A stretch of DNA of 64,000 nucleotides, taken from Cardinalis cardinalis (Eukaryota > Chordata > Aves > Passeriformes > Cardinalidae). The stretch lies in the NCBI GenBank assembly GCA_014549065.1, contig JACDOX010000561.1:118550-182549 (forward strand), given 5' to 3'. Shown piece after piece: positions 1 through 12,154 of the stretch. The notes under the pieces are model-generated. The model was not told where the DNA came from, ran no database searches, and saw only the letters and a program-made list of their open reading frames with translations. Position 1 is the stretch's first letter; the number at the start of each line of letters is the position of its first letter. The translations under genes and the position numbers were made by a program.

Positions 1-431
1 CAGGCTGCTCCAGGGATTTCCCAGCTCATGAGAGGCAGCACCAATGCATCCATTCCCTGCTTCCTGCACTTAGATGAAAACCTAATTCTAATTTTTAATT
101 ATTTTCCTTGAATGCAAGCAAGACAAAGAGCCATTGTCTTGCCCTGTTTCCAAAAAATGAGTTAGTTCTGCCCCAATTTCATCTGTCAACCTCCTATGCC
201 TTTCCTGGATGCTGGGAATACCCAGTGATGCCAGGAGGTGGTGCTGGATGACACGTTGTTACAATGTCACCAGCTGGCTTGGAGCTTCAGCTTCAGCGGG
301 GATCAGACACCCCGATGACAAACGTTCCTGCAGAGAAGAGCCTGACCCCGCCCCGCTCCGTTCCAGGGACACACACAGTGAGGATCCCAAGGAAACAGAG
401 GATGACAGGAGGCCACCGGAGCCAGTCGTAC
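1..431 (-). other. EPB41: EPB41 intron (partial)
   Basis: Intron downstream of the exon at 432-584. The donor is GT at 431-430 on the minus strand. No further FERM exon (the one expected to continue with the F3 lobe) is visible before the left edge, and no repeat is recognised here. Confidence 0.7.
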
Positions 432-584
432 CTCCCCTGGCCGAATCTTTATGAAGAAGCTGCTGCGTTTGTAGGAAATCTTCAGGACTTTGGGCCATGG
501 GAAGCGGTTGATTCTCAGTTTATCTTTGTAAACAAGAAGGCCACTGGAACAGACTCCCAGAGTGATATCCACTCCTTCCAAGTC
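432..584 (-). CDS. EPB41: EPB41 FERM exon (exon-10 equivalent), F3 lobe start
   Basis: 153-nt exon, 51 codons in phase 0. The acceptor AG is at 586-585 after a pyrimidine stretch, and the donor GT is at 431-430. The peptide starts DLEGVDITLGVCSSGLLVYK and contains LRINRFPWPKVLKISYKR before ending in IRPGE. This is the linker and first strands of the FERM F3 (PTB-like) lobe and is nearly identical to mammalian 4.1R, which separates it from 4.1N/4.1G/4.1B paralogues. In mammals this exon is reported to bind p55/MPP1 in the glycophorin C ternary complex. It is the last EPB41 coding exon inside the window. Confidence 0.96.
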
Positions 585-1123
585 CTGGGAATGCAGATGA
601 GGATTTAAGCAGTGTTAGGTTTATGAACTTCATGTCAGCAGCTGCCTTCCAAATTATCCCTCTAGTCTTCCCATAAATTCATCTCCCCACCACTCGGACT
701 CCAGCTCCCAGTTCCATGGCCCACCCTTCCTTTTCTTTCATGCTTTTCCTGAAAACCTCCTCCCTCCTCCTGATCTCTCCTGTTCTGCTGGTTGCCCAAA
801 GGGCTCATCAAGAGCCCATCCTGCACTTCCTGGAGCCCAGAGGCTCATATGGCAGAGCATATGTATTGTATTCTAAGTTACTCAGAGAAAAGACATGTCT
901 ATACGAGGAGCTTTGGAAAGTTTCCTGTGACATATAAATAATAATAAACCACAAACAATCACTTCTCTTGCAGGAATGCCTGAGGCTTTCCTGTTATATG
1001 TCGATATTTCTGTACTTCCTCTCTTTCCAAAGCAGCTTCCCAAAACAGGTAAACTTGCTCCTGCAAGGGAAGGATAATCAAATTACAAAATCCACGGGTA
1101 GGTCCACACATGCTGGTTCTCAC

Positions 1124-1211
1124 CTTGGCTTGGTGAAGGTCGACTCCATACATAGACAGCTTTTTTGCATTCTCAAGAAATTCCAGGTCTGCTTGGGCTG
1201 GAGTCATGGAT
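1124..1211 (-). CDS. EPB41: EPB41 FERM exon (exon-9 equivalent)
   Basis: 88-nt exon. Acceptor AG is at 1213-1212 (tttctgcag), donor gtgag starts at 1123. The first base completes an Arg/Ser codon junction from the previous exon and the exon ends on a whole codon. The peptide SMTPAQADLEFLENAKKLSM continues YGVDLHQAK. It covers the end of the F2 (acyl-CoA-binding-like) lobe and the F2-F3 linker. Mammalian data place part of the calcium-independent calmodulin site in this exon. The SMTPAQADLEFLE sequence is diagnostic of EPB41 versus EPB41L1 (GEAEIHFLE). Confidence 0.96.
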
Positions 1212-2019
1212 CTGCAGAAAAAGAAAGGGATTGGTATTCTCAAAACTGTTGCTTTTAAGAGGGGACAGATTTCAGACAGATCAGNCTTCATGAAATCCAT
1301 TATATTTCCTTTTGCTTTTAACACAAACAAATCTGTATCCAGATTATGAATTATGAAATCACTCTTACTGCCCCAACTTGTGCTTTGAGCAACCCAATAA
1401 CACGGCTGCACTTTATTCCTGTGAAGCTGTAAAGGCACTAGAGAAGGAAGTGAGGAAGAGCAACGAGGGGACAAAACTTGATTCAGCAGAAGAAACCCAA
1501 CTGAGCTGAAGGTGATAGGTCCTACTCCTCACAGACCTCCCCAAGCCCAGCTATTGTTGTCCAACCAAACACAGGGACAGCTGAAACCACTCAGCAGATA
1601 TTCCAACCGGGGGACCAGATGAACGAGGGGTTTTCTGGGAACAGATGGTGCCCTGTCTGCAGGAGGGGCACAATTTAACAAAGACATCCTGATAATGGAG
1701 GCCATTATCAATGTTATTGAAGTGTCCCTGTTAAATACATTTCTGGTGTATGAGGTACATTAACAGCTCTGCTGGGAGAGGATTCAGCTGCGTGCATTTC
1801 ATTTTCTACCCTCCTTTGATGCCTTCCTTACTGAGCGCTCACATACATCTTGTGCGTGATGTAAACAGAGGTTTGAGTGGAGGGAGACAGGGCAAAGTCC
1901 CCTGTAAGGACAATCTCATAGGAAAGCCCCAGGAGCAGTCACCATCTTGATACGTGCCTTGTGTTTTGCAAATATAGTAGCAAGAGTCAGAGCAGGGTTT
2001 AGCAGAGATTTCCCTGGAA

Positions 2020-2137
2020 ATGTCCAAAGAACACTTGGGGACATAGTTTAGTGGTGGGCTTGGTAGTGCTGGGTAGTGGCTGGATGCCATGGTCTTCAAG
2101 GTCTTTTACAACCTAAACAATTCCATGATTCTAGGAT
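2020..2137 (+). mobile_element. CR1 LINE 3'-end fragment
   Basis: Diverged CR1 tail: a tggtgggcttggtagtgctgg-type segment, then 'gtcttcaaggtcttttacaacctaaacaattccatgattcta', the typical avian CR1 3' terminus with its short ATTCTATG-like terminal repeat. Confidence 0.75.
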
Positions 2138-3108
2138 TCCCACTGAAAACCCTCTGAAGTTTAATGTTCACAAAATACAGACCAGAAATTAAATGGGGAC
2201 GTGTTGTCTTCTCCTGCACATGCAGCCAGATTAAATATAACTACATCTTATACATTAAAGTCTCCTTCTGATGAGGTCATGAATAATTCAGCACTGTGAT
2301 CCACCACTTCTAGCACAGCAAATGGCCTTTGACTCCAAGCCATGAAGCTTGTCAGAGGCCCAGTTCTTATTTTCCCTCATTTCCTCTCCTCTCAGTGTAA
2401 ATGGAGGGGAATCAATTTAAAATATTGATTTGCAGGCTTGAGTGAGGTGTTGAGTGGTCACAGCCACAGCCCATATCCACCCTTCCCAATGTGCTCCAGT
2501 TTTTTGCTCCCATCTGCTCGTCAGAAAGTTTTGTCTTTGCTCCATCTTTTCCTTTCTAGGAAGATATGCCCAAAATAGGATAAGGAAGAGGTTTACCCTT
2601 GAATCTGATACCAGGGAGAGTCTCAGGAGTTGCCCAACCCTACCTGAACCAGACACACCTGCCCAGGTCATGGCTGCAGTAGGAAACACTTACTGCAGGT
2701 TTGTAACTCCTGGATCACCTGGAATCCTTCCACTTCCTTCATTAGGAAATGAATGTTACTCACTAAATGTGGTAGAAGAATGGCCCAAACAGGCTGTAGG
2801 CTACAGTGTGTATACAGAGAAACTAGATCAAACTACAATCCAAAATTACATAAATCCCAAAGAAATGTATTTAAAAAAGGCAAAGGGCAAGGTTAAAACA
2901 AGTAAATTTGGCATTTGCACGTGAATTAAACTTTCATGGCTATTCTGTGGGGGGGAAAAAAGCACTTGTTACTAAATAATTGCAAGACTTCCCATCTGCT
3001 TTCTAAAAACACAATTTCTTCTTCATGCAGGAAAAAAGAGTTCCTGCTTCTAGAAAGATTTCATCCAAAGTATTAGATTTTTTTGTTAAAAGTTAATGTT
3101 CACAGAGT

Positions 3109-3290
3109 CATCATAAAATCACAGAATGGTCCGGATTGGAAGTGCCCTCAAAGATCATCGCGTTCCACCCCCTGCCACAGGCAGGAACACCTTCCACTAT
3201 CCCAGGTTGCTTCAAGCCTCATCCAACATGGCCTTGAACATTTCCAGGCATGGGACATCCATAGGTTTTCTGTATCTCACAGAGGTGGGG
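3109..3290 (-). mobile_element. CR1 LINE 3'-end fragment
   Basis: Reverse-orientation CR1 tail. It begins with 'aaaatcacagaatggtccggattggaag' (complement of the terminal repeat) and continues through 'ccctgccacaggcaggaacaccttccactatcccaggttgc' and 'catccaacatggccttgaacatttccag', all standard CR1 3'-UTR blocks. Confidence 0.88.
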
Positions 3291-3368
3291 AAAACACCAG
3301 AAAATCCCATGATTTCCCTTATTTCATGTTGCTGTGCACAAACAAGTCCTCCAGCCACTGTGCCTTAC

Positions 3369-3587
3369 CTATACGTTTTATGAAGCTCCACAACCTTTTC
3401 TTCAAGCTCTTTTGTCTGGTTTGGGGCCAGTTTGAATTCACTGATGTAATCTGGGCCATGGAGATCAGGATCATAGTCTCCCAACTCCGACTGGACAGTG
3501 TAGGAACCCAGCAGAGCTAAGGTGGCAAAGGAGCAGGGCAGCCGTCCTGTAAGGATGTCCTGTCTAAGCTGCAGACACAGGTAATAC
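3369..3587 (-). CDS. EPB41: EPB41 FERM exon (exon-8 equivalent), F2 lobe
   Basis: 219-nt exon. Acceptor AG is at 3589-3588 (ctgccctcag), donor GT at 3368-3367. It encodes YYLCLQLRQDILTGRLPCSF, then ATLALLGSYTVQSELGDYD, and ends FKLAPNQTKELEEKVVELHK plus TYR. This is the helical core of FERM lobe F2. In mammalian 4.1R the exon is reported to carry the glycophorin C binding site. No stop, frameshift or ambiguous base is present. The preceding exon supplies ACC AG so that the junction reads T-R-Y, as in the human protein. Confidence 0.97.
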
Positions 3588-4047
3588 CTGAGGGCAGAAA
3601 GGAAAATGCTATTCACAGAGAACAGAGAGAAATTTTATTAACTTGAGGATCAGTCTCTTTTTTTATGCCACTGATGAACATATGACAGTGCTTGTTTTCA
3701 AGTTTTACTTATTCCCAAGGTAAACAGCATGGAGGACTGGGGGATTCAAGGTCACCTCCACTCTGCAAATGGAATAAAGGACACTATGACCAGAAAATCT
3801 TGGCTTTAGGTAAAAATTTACTTTTCTATGTGAACACACACATGGCAGAGTTATAAATGACATTGCTTTACACATGGACTCCAGTGGAGTGTGGGAGCAT
3901 CATCACATCCACTAAAAACAAACCAAACCCCCTCCAAATGGTGAAGGTATCTGATGTCCTTCCTGAAGGAGGGAAAATCACCCAAATATGAAACATTTCT
4001 ATTCCACATCCAGGAGAACATGGCAGTAGAATTCGCGGATAACTCAC
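3588..4047 (-). other. EPB41: EPB41 intron
   Basis: Short 460-bp intron between the exon-7 and exon-8 equivalents. No repeat or RNA gene recognised. Confidence 0.7.
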
Positions 4048-4123
4048 CTGGTGATGTCCTCTGTTAGCTGGGCAGGATCTGGTGGATAAAACTTGACATT
4101 GAAGGTAAAATCCCAGGGGCCTC
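4048..4123 (-). CDS. EPB41: EPB41 FERM exon (exon-7 equivalent), F1-F2 junction
   Basis: 76-nt exon. Acceptor AG is at 4125-4124 (cattgcag), donor gtgag starts at 4047. It reads GGPWDFTFNVKFYPPDPAQL then TEDITR. It forms the end of the ubiquitin-like F1 lobe and the PPDPAQLTEDITR linker into F2 that is nearly invariant in the protein 4.1 family. The phase (1 base completing Gly from the previous exon, 2 bases of Arg carried over) fits both neighbours. Bird-specific changes against human (GGPWDF for GVPWNF) are conservative. Confidence 0.97.
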
Positions 4124-6049
4124 CTGCAATGACAAGGGAGAGCTTGAGAAAAATAAACACACTGGGACGGCTTTGTGATGGTCAGTTGATACAAAAAAGA
4201 GCTGGGAATAGCCAATCTGATATTCAGAATTTAGCAGATGCAACACTGATTTGACACTGCTTACTCTCACAGCTGGCTGCAGCTTAACACCTGTCTAAGA
4301 GTAAGACGTGGTTTCATTTACAGCAGGTAAGAAAAACACGAGAAAAAAAGCAAGGCAGGGAAAATTACCTGGATTAACCACAACTTGTGGCAAAAATTAA
4401 ATTAATTCCTAAGAAGCTCAATGACTGACACGTTTCTTCATTGACTGAAAAGGGATTCATGAAGATAGGTCAGGCATAGGCTATAAATTAATGAATTGGT
4501 TGGCTGACCAATTGAATGGATCGGTTTACTGCTTAACCCAAATTTCAAAGTTCAAGGAAGGCTGTGCTAAGTCACTCCTCAGCCTAATGCACTGGGATCA
4601 GGTGCTCAGACACAGCTTAAACTTATCCCAACACAAGCATCAACCTCTGGATGAAGACAGAAAGCACCAAGATAGGAAGAGCTTCTCAAGTCCAGACCTA
4701 ATTGCTTAAATACACCTTGTTACAAACCTTGTATCGCACCATTACAGGCATTAACTGAGTCAGAATTCACATAAACACGCATAGAATGGACATGACATGT
4801 GGAATGGACAGCCCAGATGACACAGCTGAAGAGGTAACTCTCTTTTCCTTGAAAACAATCCCATTTCCCAATAGAAGCTAGTCCTGAATTATCTCCATAG
4901 TTACATCTCCCCCTGCTGTGCCCTTTAACACTGGCTCAAAATAAGATTTATTTCAGAAAGAGAACTTAACTCACTCAGAAGTTTATCCCAATCTCACACA
5001 GCGAACAGGGGAAATGGAGCATTTCTGGATTTACTTCTTATGCAATGCCATAACTGGGACGTTGTTTTCATCACACACAGTTCAAAACAAGTGATTCCAA
5101 GGTGACAATGAAGGGAACAGAAGTTACCTAAACCACCACACACTGGTGCCCACACATTCGTATGTACATGCAAAATACCTTCACTTCAAGTAAAATCAAG
5201 TAATTTGCCATTTAACCCATCCCCAGGGGACCAGATTTCACAGCAGGGTGATATTCATTACATCCACTGGATGAATTTTATGGATGGAGCAGCTCCTGCC
5301 CTTCACATGCACCCTGCTACTGATTCCAAGAGAAGGTGGTAGGACCAGGAGCTTTCCCTACTCCACAGCCTTGCACTGCCCCCCTGATCAGCATTTAATG
5401 ACACACTCTGTCCTCAGCCTCCCACCAAAAGGATCCAGAAACCAGTATTTTCCTTCCCAGAACTTCTAAAGCAGTCAGACTTGCTCCCAAGAGAAAACAA
5501 AAGCTTCTAAAACATATTTAATTCTGACACTGCCCTCATTTTGAACTAATTCAGTGCTAGCAGACCTTAAAACACAACTTGGGAGAGCATCTGGTATTTG
5601 AACTGATATTTTTCAAGCCATTTATCATTCCAGTGCCCCTATTTGGACCCCAAAACAGCCTCAGAGTCCATAAAACCTTGTTCCACCATAAAGTTCTCCC
5701 TGAGGTCTCCCAATCTCCTTTGGGATTTCAGTGGCTCCCACTGACACCCATTTTACTATCCTCCAGCAAGGAGCACATCCCCATTTCAGCACTGCATTGA
5801 CAATGTGGTTTTGCTTCAGGCAAACACACCTCAAGCTGTTTTGCCAAGGAAATGACATTTTTTCCTAAATCTAGATTAAGAAGATCTTAAGAAGGCCAGA
5901 AAGAATGCACAGACTGCTTGAACTTGTGCTGATCCTTGCCAGACACCTTCACTTGACCTCTCTCCATCCTTGGGCCTCCTGGATGGCTCACCAAAGCCAC
6001 ACTGGGAGAAACCACACCCCCCTACACACAATAAATTAAATCTACTTAC
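4124..6049 (-). other. EPB41: EPB41 intron
   Basis: 1.9-kb intron. No interspersed repeat, RNA gene or extra exon recognised. Confidence 0.65.
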
Positions 6050-6092
6050 CATGAACCTGCTTTTTTACTTCTTTGGCAGGATCCAGCCATGT
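6050..6092 (-). CDS. EPB41: EPB41 FERM mini-exon (exon-6 equivalent)
   Basis: 43-nt exon too short to stand out as an ORF. Acceptor AG is at 6094-6093 (cctcttacag), donor gtaag starts at 6049. It encodes TWLDPAKEVKKQVH plus the first base of Gly, matching mammalian 4.1R (KTWLDSAKEIKKQVR). It lies in FERM lobe F1. It was found by following the reading phase between the flanking 105-nt and 76-nt exons; both junctions translate without a gap. Confidence 0.95.
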
Positions 6093-9000
6093 CTGTAAGA
6101 GGATAAAAACATTCACAGTTTACCAGACATTCTAGAAACACCACAGAAAGCTGAAAATCGCTAAAAATACATGAATGAAAAATGAAAAATGAAAAAAATG
6201 AAAAAAAGCGACAATATTTGACACAAAGGCAGCCATGGAAACTGAAGAGATGGTGCATTCTTCACTACTTTCACTCCAGACTGTGGTCTCCGTGGGTGTA
6301 TTTCCAACCATTCACCTACCAGGGATTCATAAGGGAGGCAGGAGTAACAAGAGGGGGGAAAAAAAAGCAGATTATCTAGGGCTGTCAGAACAGAGTAACA
6401 GGTACAGCCACAGCCACATCCAGCTACCAGGGGCACTTGTACAACACCTTTTTTCTCCAGAACCCTTAAAAATAGGTAAATACGACAGATACATTAATTT
6501 TAAGCACCCTGTCTCCTTACTTACCCTATTCAGATCAAAGATCACCAAGACTTTCTATTATTAGCTATAGTTTTCAATGACCTAATTGCTGAAATACGAG
6601 TAAAAACACCCAATTCCTGAGTAAGACTGGAATTTTTTACAGGAGTGTGCCATAAACTTCATGTCTTTTAACTATGACTCAAGTTGCTAGTATTATCTCT
6701 TCTACAAATTTAGAAATATATTTTTTACCCTCCTCTGTAATTTGGCGTTTTGTGGGATGGTGGTGAAATTTAAGCCTCAAAACACAATTCCTGCTTTTTC
6801 CATGGTCTGAGCCTCTCCCTTTGCAGGAGTCAGGGCCTCTCCTGCTGCAGGCACTGGGCTAGCAACCCTCCTGGAGAGGTTACATTTAACCACCTCTTCA
6901 TTTTCGCCAGCTCCAAATAGGATTTGGACGTCCAGGTCTCCCGAGGTGAAGGAATTAACTCATTGAATCCCCCAAGCTAATCTCTCCTGACCAGAAGCAC
7001 ACGTAACTTCATGGCAGGGAGACATCAACACTTACATTTAATCTCCTCTTTTTATATGCCTACTCTAACATATAAAAGTGGGGATACAAAATTCATTTGA
7101 AAGGAAGATTTGCTGTCTTTTTATGGTCACAGCTTGGAGCACAGCATCTCCATGGCTGAGCTGGTGCCACAACTGCTCGTTACTGGGGTGAGCCCAGGGT
7201 GCAGTCATGCATCCCACCCTGCCTGATCCAGCAGACAATCATAGGAACAGCAGTTAACAGCATTTTTATCCCACTGGGTCATGAATCAGTTGGAAACAAG
7301 CCTCCTTTTCAGGGCAACGAGCTCCTTGCTGCTCCATGGTGCCCAGCTGCTCCAGCCACTGTCACAACCTCCTAATCCCACTGTCACCCTCTGCTATTCC
7401 CATATGGGTAATTACTGGTCCTCAGAAAGTTTATTCCCTAAATATCAAGGTGGAAAATGTCACATACAACCCTTCCCTATCCAGGAATATACGCGCGTAT
7501 CTCCACCTGCTCTACACAGCTGCAGGTGAGGTGCAGGAGCTCATCCCTGGATCCTATTAACACCATTTCACCTGTGAATCAGTAACTCTGGGGAGGTCTT
7601 GTTGGAAGTTACAGCAGGAGAGCTTCAGTCTTCAAAGTTCAATGAAACATAACCAGAAAGATTAAAAAAAAAAAAAGATGGTGTTTTCACCCCTCAGAGC
7701 AAACCAAACCAGCTTGCTCCACACTGGAGCTGAACAACCCATGGACAGTGGCCTCATCTGCCCCAGCTTCCAACTCTGGGACACAGATGTGACCAAACAA
7801 TCTGTTATCAGTCCCTACAGTTAAAAAGCTGCACAACTTCTCAGCCCTTGTTGGTTTGGGGGAGAAGGTACATGCTTCTGCTTCCAGAAGAACCAATGCC
7901 AAAAGCCTGGGCAAGAAGAGCAAGTCCGAGACTCTAGGAAACCACAGAATCATTTAGGAAAGGCCCTCTAAGATCATCAAGTGCAATCACTACTCCAGCA
8001 CTGGCAAGGTTAGCACGATGCAGTATCTGCAAATGCCACACCTATAAGCTTTTTGATCACTTCCAGGGACATTCCACCACTTCCTAGGGCAGCCTGTGCC
8101 AAGGGCTTGACAACCTCTTCTAGGAAGGAATTTTTCCTAACATCCAAATGCAGCAGTGAGCTGCCCACAGCACACACAGAAGAAGCTGAGCTGCTCCAGT
8201 TACACTCTTTTTGCTCTTAATTGGATCTACAAGTACATCTACCCCCNGCCCCTGAAAGAACAAAATCTGATTTAAAAAAAATCCTCTGATATAAAGAATA
8301 TCCAGGTTATATACATGGAAACACATTTCACATCCAAGAAAATTGGAAGACACCAGAGACTGTAAAACAAAGTAGGAGTTCTGCCTGTCTCAAATAGTGT
8401 TATTTTTGGTTGCTATTTTACCTGTGTATAAAACAATAGAAAGTATTTAATGACAGACATCTGTCAGTCAGTAACCTGGCCAAAGGGGATTGTTGAAGAT
8501 GAAGCAGAGGAAGAGTCAGAGTACCGACCAACAGGACTGGTCTAAAGGACACAGCATTAGGCCCTTCATTTCAATTATCTCCCTTTTGACTTCATGAAAT
8601 AGACCTCAACTAATTGTTGAGTTAAAGGGTAACCAAGGTCTCAAAAGACACTGCTTGAGTCAAATCAAACAAAGACCTTAAACTGAAACCACGAGTAGGA
8701 GCTTTGATAGAGAGTCACATCTGTTCTTCTGCAGGGCAAAGGCTCAACTCCAAATGCTCTGGATGGCTCCAACCAAACCTTCCCAATGCTGACACCAGTG
8801 CCAGGGCAGCCTGACTCCTTCAGCTTTATAACTTAATGACATCATTTTGCAGTAAACGAATATAATGACTTTTCTCCAGGTGAAGACCCAAGTTCACTAG
8901 GACTTATTCACGTAGCTTTTTGACAAAAATCTACACTCNTGTAGTCATTTATTCACCATTTCTTCCTGTGTCATGACCCACAATCCATATTTAGGGAGGA

Positions 9001-9098
9001 CACCAAAACAAGTTTGCAGAGGAGCTTCTGCCCCACCTCCTGCCCTGGGGAGATGATGCAGAAAGAGCTGGATCCCCTCGAGATCAGCAGCTGCTTAC
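6093..9098 (-). other. EPB41: EPB41 intron with a CR1 fragment
   Basis: 3-kb intron. It contains a small ATGAAAA-type simple repeat near 6171-6207, a poly-A run near 7662-7677, a minus-oriented CR1 fragment at about 7941-8152, and Ns at 8247 and 8939. No exon recognised. Confidence 0.65.
7941..8152 (-). mobile_element. CR1 LINE 3'-end fragment, divergent subfamily
   Basis: Starts 'accacagaatcatttaggaaaggccctctaagatcatcaagtgcaa' and continues to 'ggcagcctgtgccaagggcttgacaacctcttctaggaaggaatttttcctaacatccaa'. This is the arrangement of an older CR1 subfamily, also seen at 46861-47475, in reverse orientation. Confidence 0.82.
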
Positions 9099-9203
9099 CC
9101 TGGAGGTTGGTGTGTCCCATGTGGCCAAACCAAAGTAGTCTTCTTCCAGCAGATTGAGGTGGTCACAGACTTTTTTAAGTAGATCCTGTCCCTTGGTGTG
9201 TTT
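9099..9203 (-). CDS. EPB41: EPB41 FERM exon (exon-5 equivalent), band 3-binding motif
   Basis: 105-nt exon, 35 codons in phase 0. Acceptor AG is at 9205-9204 (tttgcag), donor gtaag starts at 9098. It encodes KHTKGQDLLKKVCDHLNLLE followed by EDYFGLATWDTPTSR. This is the ubiquitin-like F1 lobe. The LEEDY segment, reported in mammals as the band 3 contact, is intact. In mammalian erythroid cells band 3 and glycophorin C binding by this FERM domain is modulated by calmodulin. Compared with human, small bird-specific changes (TPTSR for NATSK) lie at the C-terminal edge. Confidence 0.97.
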
Positions 9204-11540
9204 CTGCAAATAGACAAAGAAATCCTGTAGGACAGAGCTGGGTTTTGCCTGTCTTTGTTTACACGAGAGGGGAAGAAGGGAAAAGGATCAAACCACACTG
9301 TGCACTATCAGTAAGGGGAAAAAGGGTCCTGAGTAGCTCGAAATCTTACCTCCTGACTGTTTCAGAGCAAGGGTTCCCCACAGGAAAGGGCATAAAAATT
9401 CCAGAGACAACCAGACATAAAAATCNCATGGAGACAACAAGAACCACAGTGTGTCTCTCTCTTCCCACCAGCTCCATGTCTGAAAATCCCCCAAAGCTGG
9501 AGTTTCCAACAGAGCTTAATAGACACCAAGGATCTGTACAGGTTTTCCCTCTCGAGGTACATCTACATCTCCCAGATCCAGGTGTCAACCAAGAGATGAA
9601 ATTGCTGCTACAACCTATTCATTTCAGGGGCAACCTGACTTTTCTTATGTTCAGAAAAAACCAAAGCCCATGATTTCCATGGCCTTTCCAACACCCTTCT
9701 CTGCTGATGAAAACCAGCTTCTCCNATCTGCCTGATGTGCCCAAAGCTGCTCAGCACACAGCTTCCTACCTCCAGAAATACACTTTGAGCATTCCTATTT
9801 CCTCTTTTTCTCTTCCACAAATCCTGCAGAAGTGAACTGGCCAAGGAACAAACACCCTTTTAGTCCAAAAGCATGAAGGAAAACATCCCTGAGGCATAAA
9901 ACTATGGCAACCAGAAGCAGCTCATTCCATTGGCAGCTTTGCTAGGAGAAAGTGCAGTTCCAGTGACGCAAAATCAGCTTCACTAATGCCCGCAGCTCTC
10001 CTGTCAGCCATCTCTGCATGGCAACTGCTCCAAGACCTCTGCCTTNTTTTATTCCTTGGCTTTATTTCAGCCTTTCAGCTGTCAGGTCCTTTGTGCACAC
10101 ATTGTGACTCTATAGGTAACATAATGTACGTGTTAGCCTGGGTATTTCTCAAGGAATTGGCACTGATATAGAAATGAAAAAGCTTCCAGGGCTGTCAGTC
10201 AAAAAGTATGCCTGAAAACACTAATTCTCCTTGGATAAAGGCATTTGTGCTGCTCTTTGCCTACATCTTTGCAATTCTTTCCCAATTAAATCTTAATAAA
10301 CTCTCAAATCGCCAAAGCAGAATTACACTGGCACTAAAGCCAAGGGTTCTTCTCAAGTTAAGAGTCTCGCTGACACAGTGGCCCCCCTAAACCTCTGCAA
10401 CGTCCATCACGACACTCTGGACCTANAGAGAGACATTTCTCACGTCCTGCTCAAGTCAGGCTCTCCCTGACTCTCCATGGCTCTCCCTCCAACAGTGTCC
10501 ATGACGGTATCCAAAGGCATTGCTGCAGCAAACAAAGGCACAAAGCTACAGCAAGCTGTCACTGGGACTTGGGGAGGAGATTCCTTGGGGCTGCACACTG
10601 CCTCCCTGGCCAAGGGGAAGGTGATGGGGGCAGTGATGCTCTGAGCTGATCCCAGGCAGTACCAGCAGCCCCACCATTACACAAACACTCAGCACTGACT
10701 TCCTTGCCCAGGATCACCCAAGGTGATTGTTCCCATGAGGAGCCCTGTGCCCACATACCCAGTCCTGGCCCGTTTACCAGCAGGACTGAGGGAAAACAAG
10801 CCGGTGGAAGTATGTTCCAATGGTAAGTACCAGATTCTNAATATTCCAGGTAAGTATTTTGACACTAAAATAGGGATTTCTGCTCGCTTTTTACTGCACT
10901 GACAGCACCACAGCCCTGTGAGAGAATACACAAAATAAAGGAGGAAAAAAGCTCTCAAATGAAGAGGGTTGCAGTGCTCTAAGCCAACATAATTTTAAAT
11001 NGTTTACTGGAAATATATTCAACAGCAGGCTAAACACGGTGTGTTTTTCTTTACATCCAAGCATCAGGAGCTAAGTGAACCAGCAGCCTGAGAGGTAAAG
11101 GTACCCTGAGGACTAGAAAAGCCAAATCAATTTTATACAACCCATTTTATTCAAAGCCAAGGAAGCCAAAGTTATTTAGACAATTGCAACCTACCCCAAA
11201 AACCTAAACTCTAGCCTGGGTTACAAATAAGAGAGATCACTAACAGCAAGCAATATAAAGTTTGGGTTTGTTTTTTTTTTAACTTCCCCCCATCCTTATA
11301 AAGTAAGGCACCCTGGAATTGTAGAANAATAAAATAAAGATTCCTAGTACCCAGAGGTTTTTACAACACACTAAGTAACTTGTTATAGCTTACAGCAGGT
11401 TTGTTCTGCAGTAAAACCTGTCATGTAATTCCCTAGCAGCACATTAGGCTCCTATTAAATCGTGTTTGTGGTGATTTTTCAAGAGAAGCAGAAGGGAGAG
11501 GGAAGAGAGGAGAAGCAGAACCAAACCCCAAAGTACTTAC
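9204..11540 (-). other. EPB41: EPB41 intron
   Basis: 2.3-kb intron with Ns at 9426, 9725, 10027, 10426, 10840, 11002 and 11327 and a T run near 11270-11280. No recognised repeat or exon. Confidence 0.6.
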
Positions 11541-11771
11541 ATCCACAGAACACTCAAAAATGGTGTCATCCAGCAAGACAACTTTGCAGTACATGTTTCT
11601 GTGTCTTTTCACTACTTTTTGGGCAGCTTTCAAATCCTTGTCTGCTTTAGTCTCCAGAGACTCTGGCTTCAGTTCTGGCTTGGCACCCTCTTCCTTCACT
11701 TCTCCTTCTTCCCTGTCCTCGAGGTCTCTTCCCAAAGGCTCCTGGTCGTCCCTCCTCTCTTCCTGAGCAGG
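11541..11771 (-). CDS. EPB41: EPB41 exon with second translation start (exon-4 equivalent)
   Basis: 231-nt exon, 77 codons in phase 0. Acceptor AG is at 11773-11772 (ggggatttcag), donor gtaag starts at 11540. The first 53 residues are the acidic headpiece (starts PAQEERRDDQEP and includes EEGEVKEEGAKPELKPE). They lead into KRHRNMYCKVVLLDDTIFEC, the first strand of FERM F1. The Met in HRNMYC (ATG at 11594-11592, A at -3) corresponds to AUG-2, from which the 80-kDa erythroid isoform starts in mammals. The acidic segment is much more diverged from human than the FERM part, as expected for a disordered region. Confidence 0.96.
11592..11594 (-). promoter_or_regulatory. EPB41: AUG-2, candidate start of the 80-kDa 4.1R isoform
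   Basis: In-frame ATG in context gaaacATGt, with adenine at -3. It is placed exactly where mammalian 4.1R starts its short isoform, just before the FERM domain. It is used when AUG-1 is removed by alternative 5' splicing; conservation of position supports the same arrangement here. Confidence 0.75.
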
Positions 11772-12154
11772 CTGAAATCCCCAGTTTAGAGGTGTCAAAC
11801 AAGGAAACAAACAAAGCATCACATGGAACAAGCACTACAGGGCTGGGAACTCAGTCAGAATTCATTATNCCACTTCAATCTGTAATCTAGGATCAGGAGC
11901 AGCAACTGGGGTGACCAAGGGAATGGTATTAATTTTCAAAACTCTTCCAAGTACTTTTCAAGTTTTCATTTTGTAAATGATGTAATAAAAAAGAAGTAAG
12001 GGTTGATTAGAGAAATCAGGGCAGATTACATCATGCATTCATAGTGTTAGTGACAGCACCTTCTGGACTGGGAAGGTTTTTTCTCTCCCCGGCAGGACCC
12101 CCAGTGCTCCTACTGGCATAGNTGTTGTTCCAGTGCACTGGCCCTTGGCATGGC

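Larger units (their letters stand above)
1212..3368 (-). other. EPB41: EPB41 intron with two CR1 fragments
   Basis: Intron between the exon-9 and exon-8 equivalents. It holds a plus-oriented CR1 3' end near 2020-2137 and a minus-oriented one near 3109-3290, the latter ending less than 80 bases from the next exon. A single N lies at 1285. Nothing coding is recognised. Confidence 0.7.

Noticed and set aside
3083..3520. Plus-strand ORFs overlapping EPB41 exon 8
   Set aside because: Shadow frames of the minus-strand exon and a CR1 fragment.
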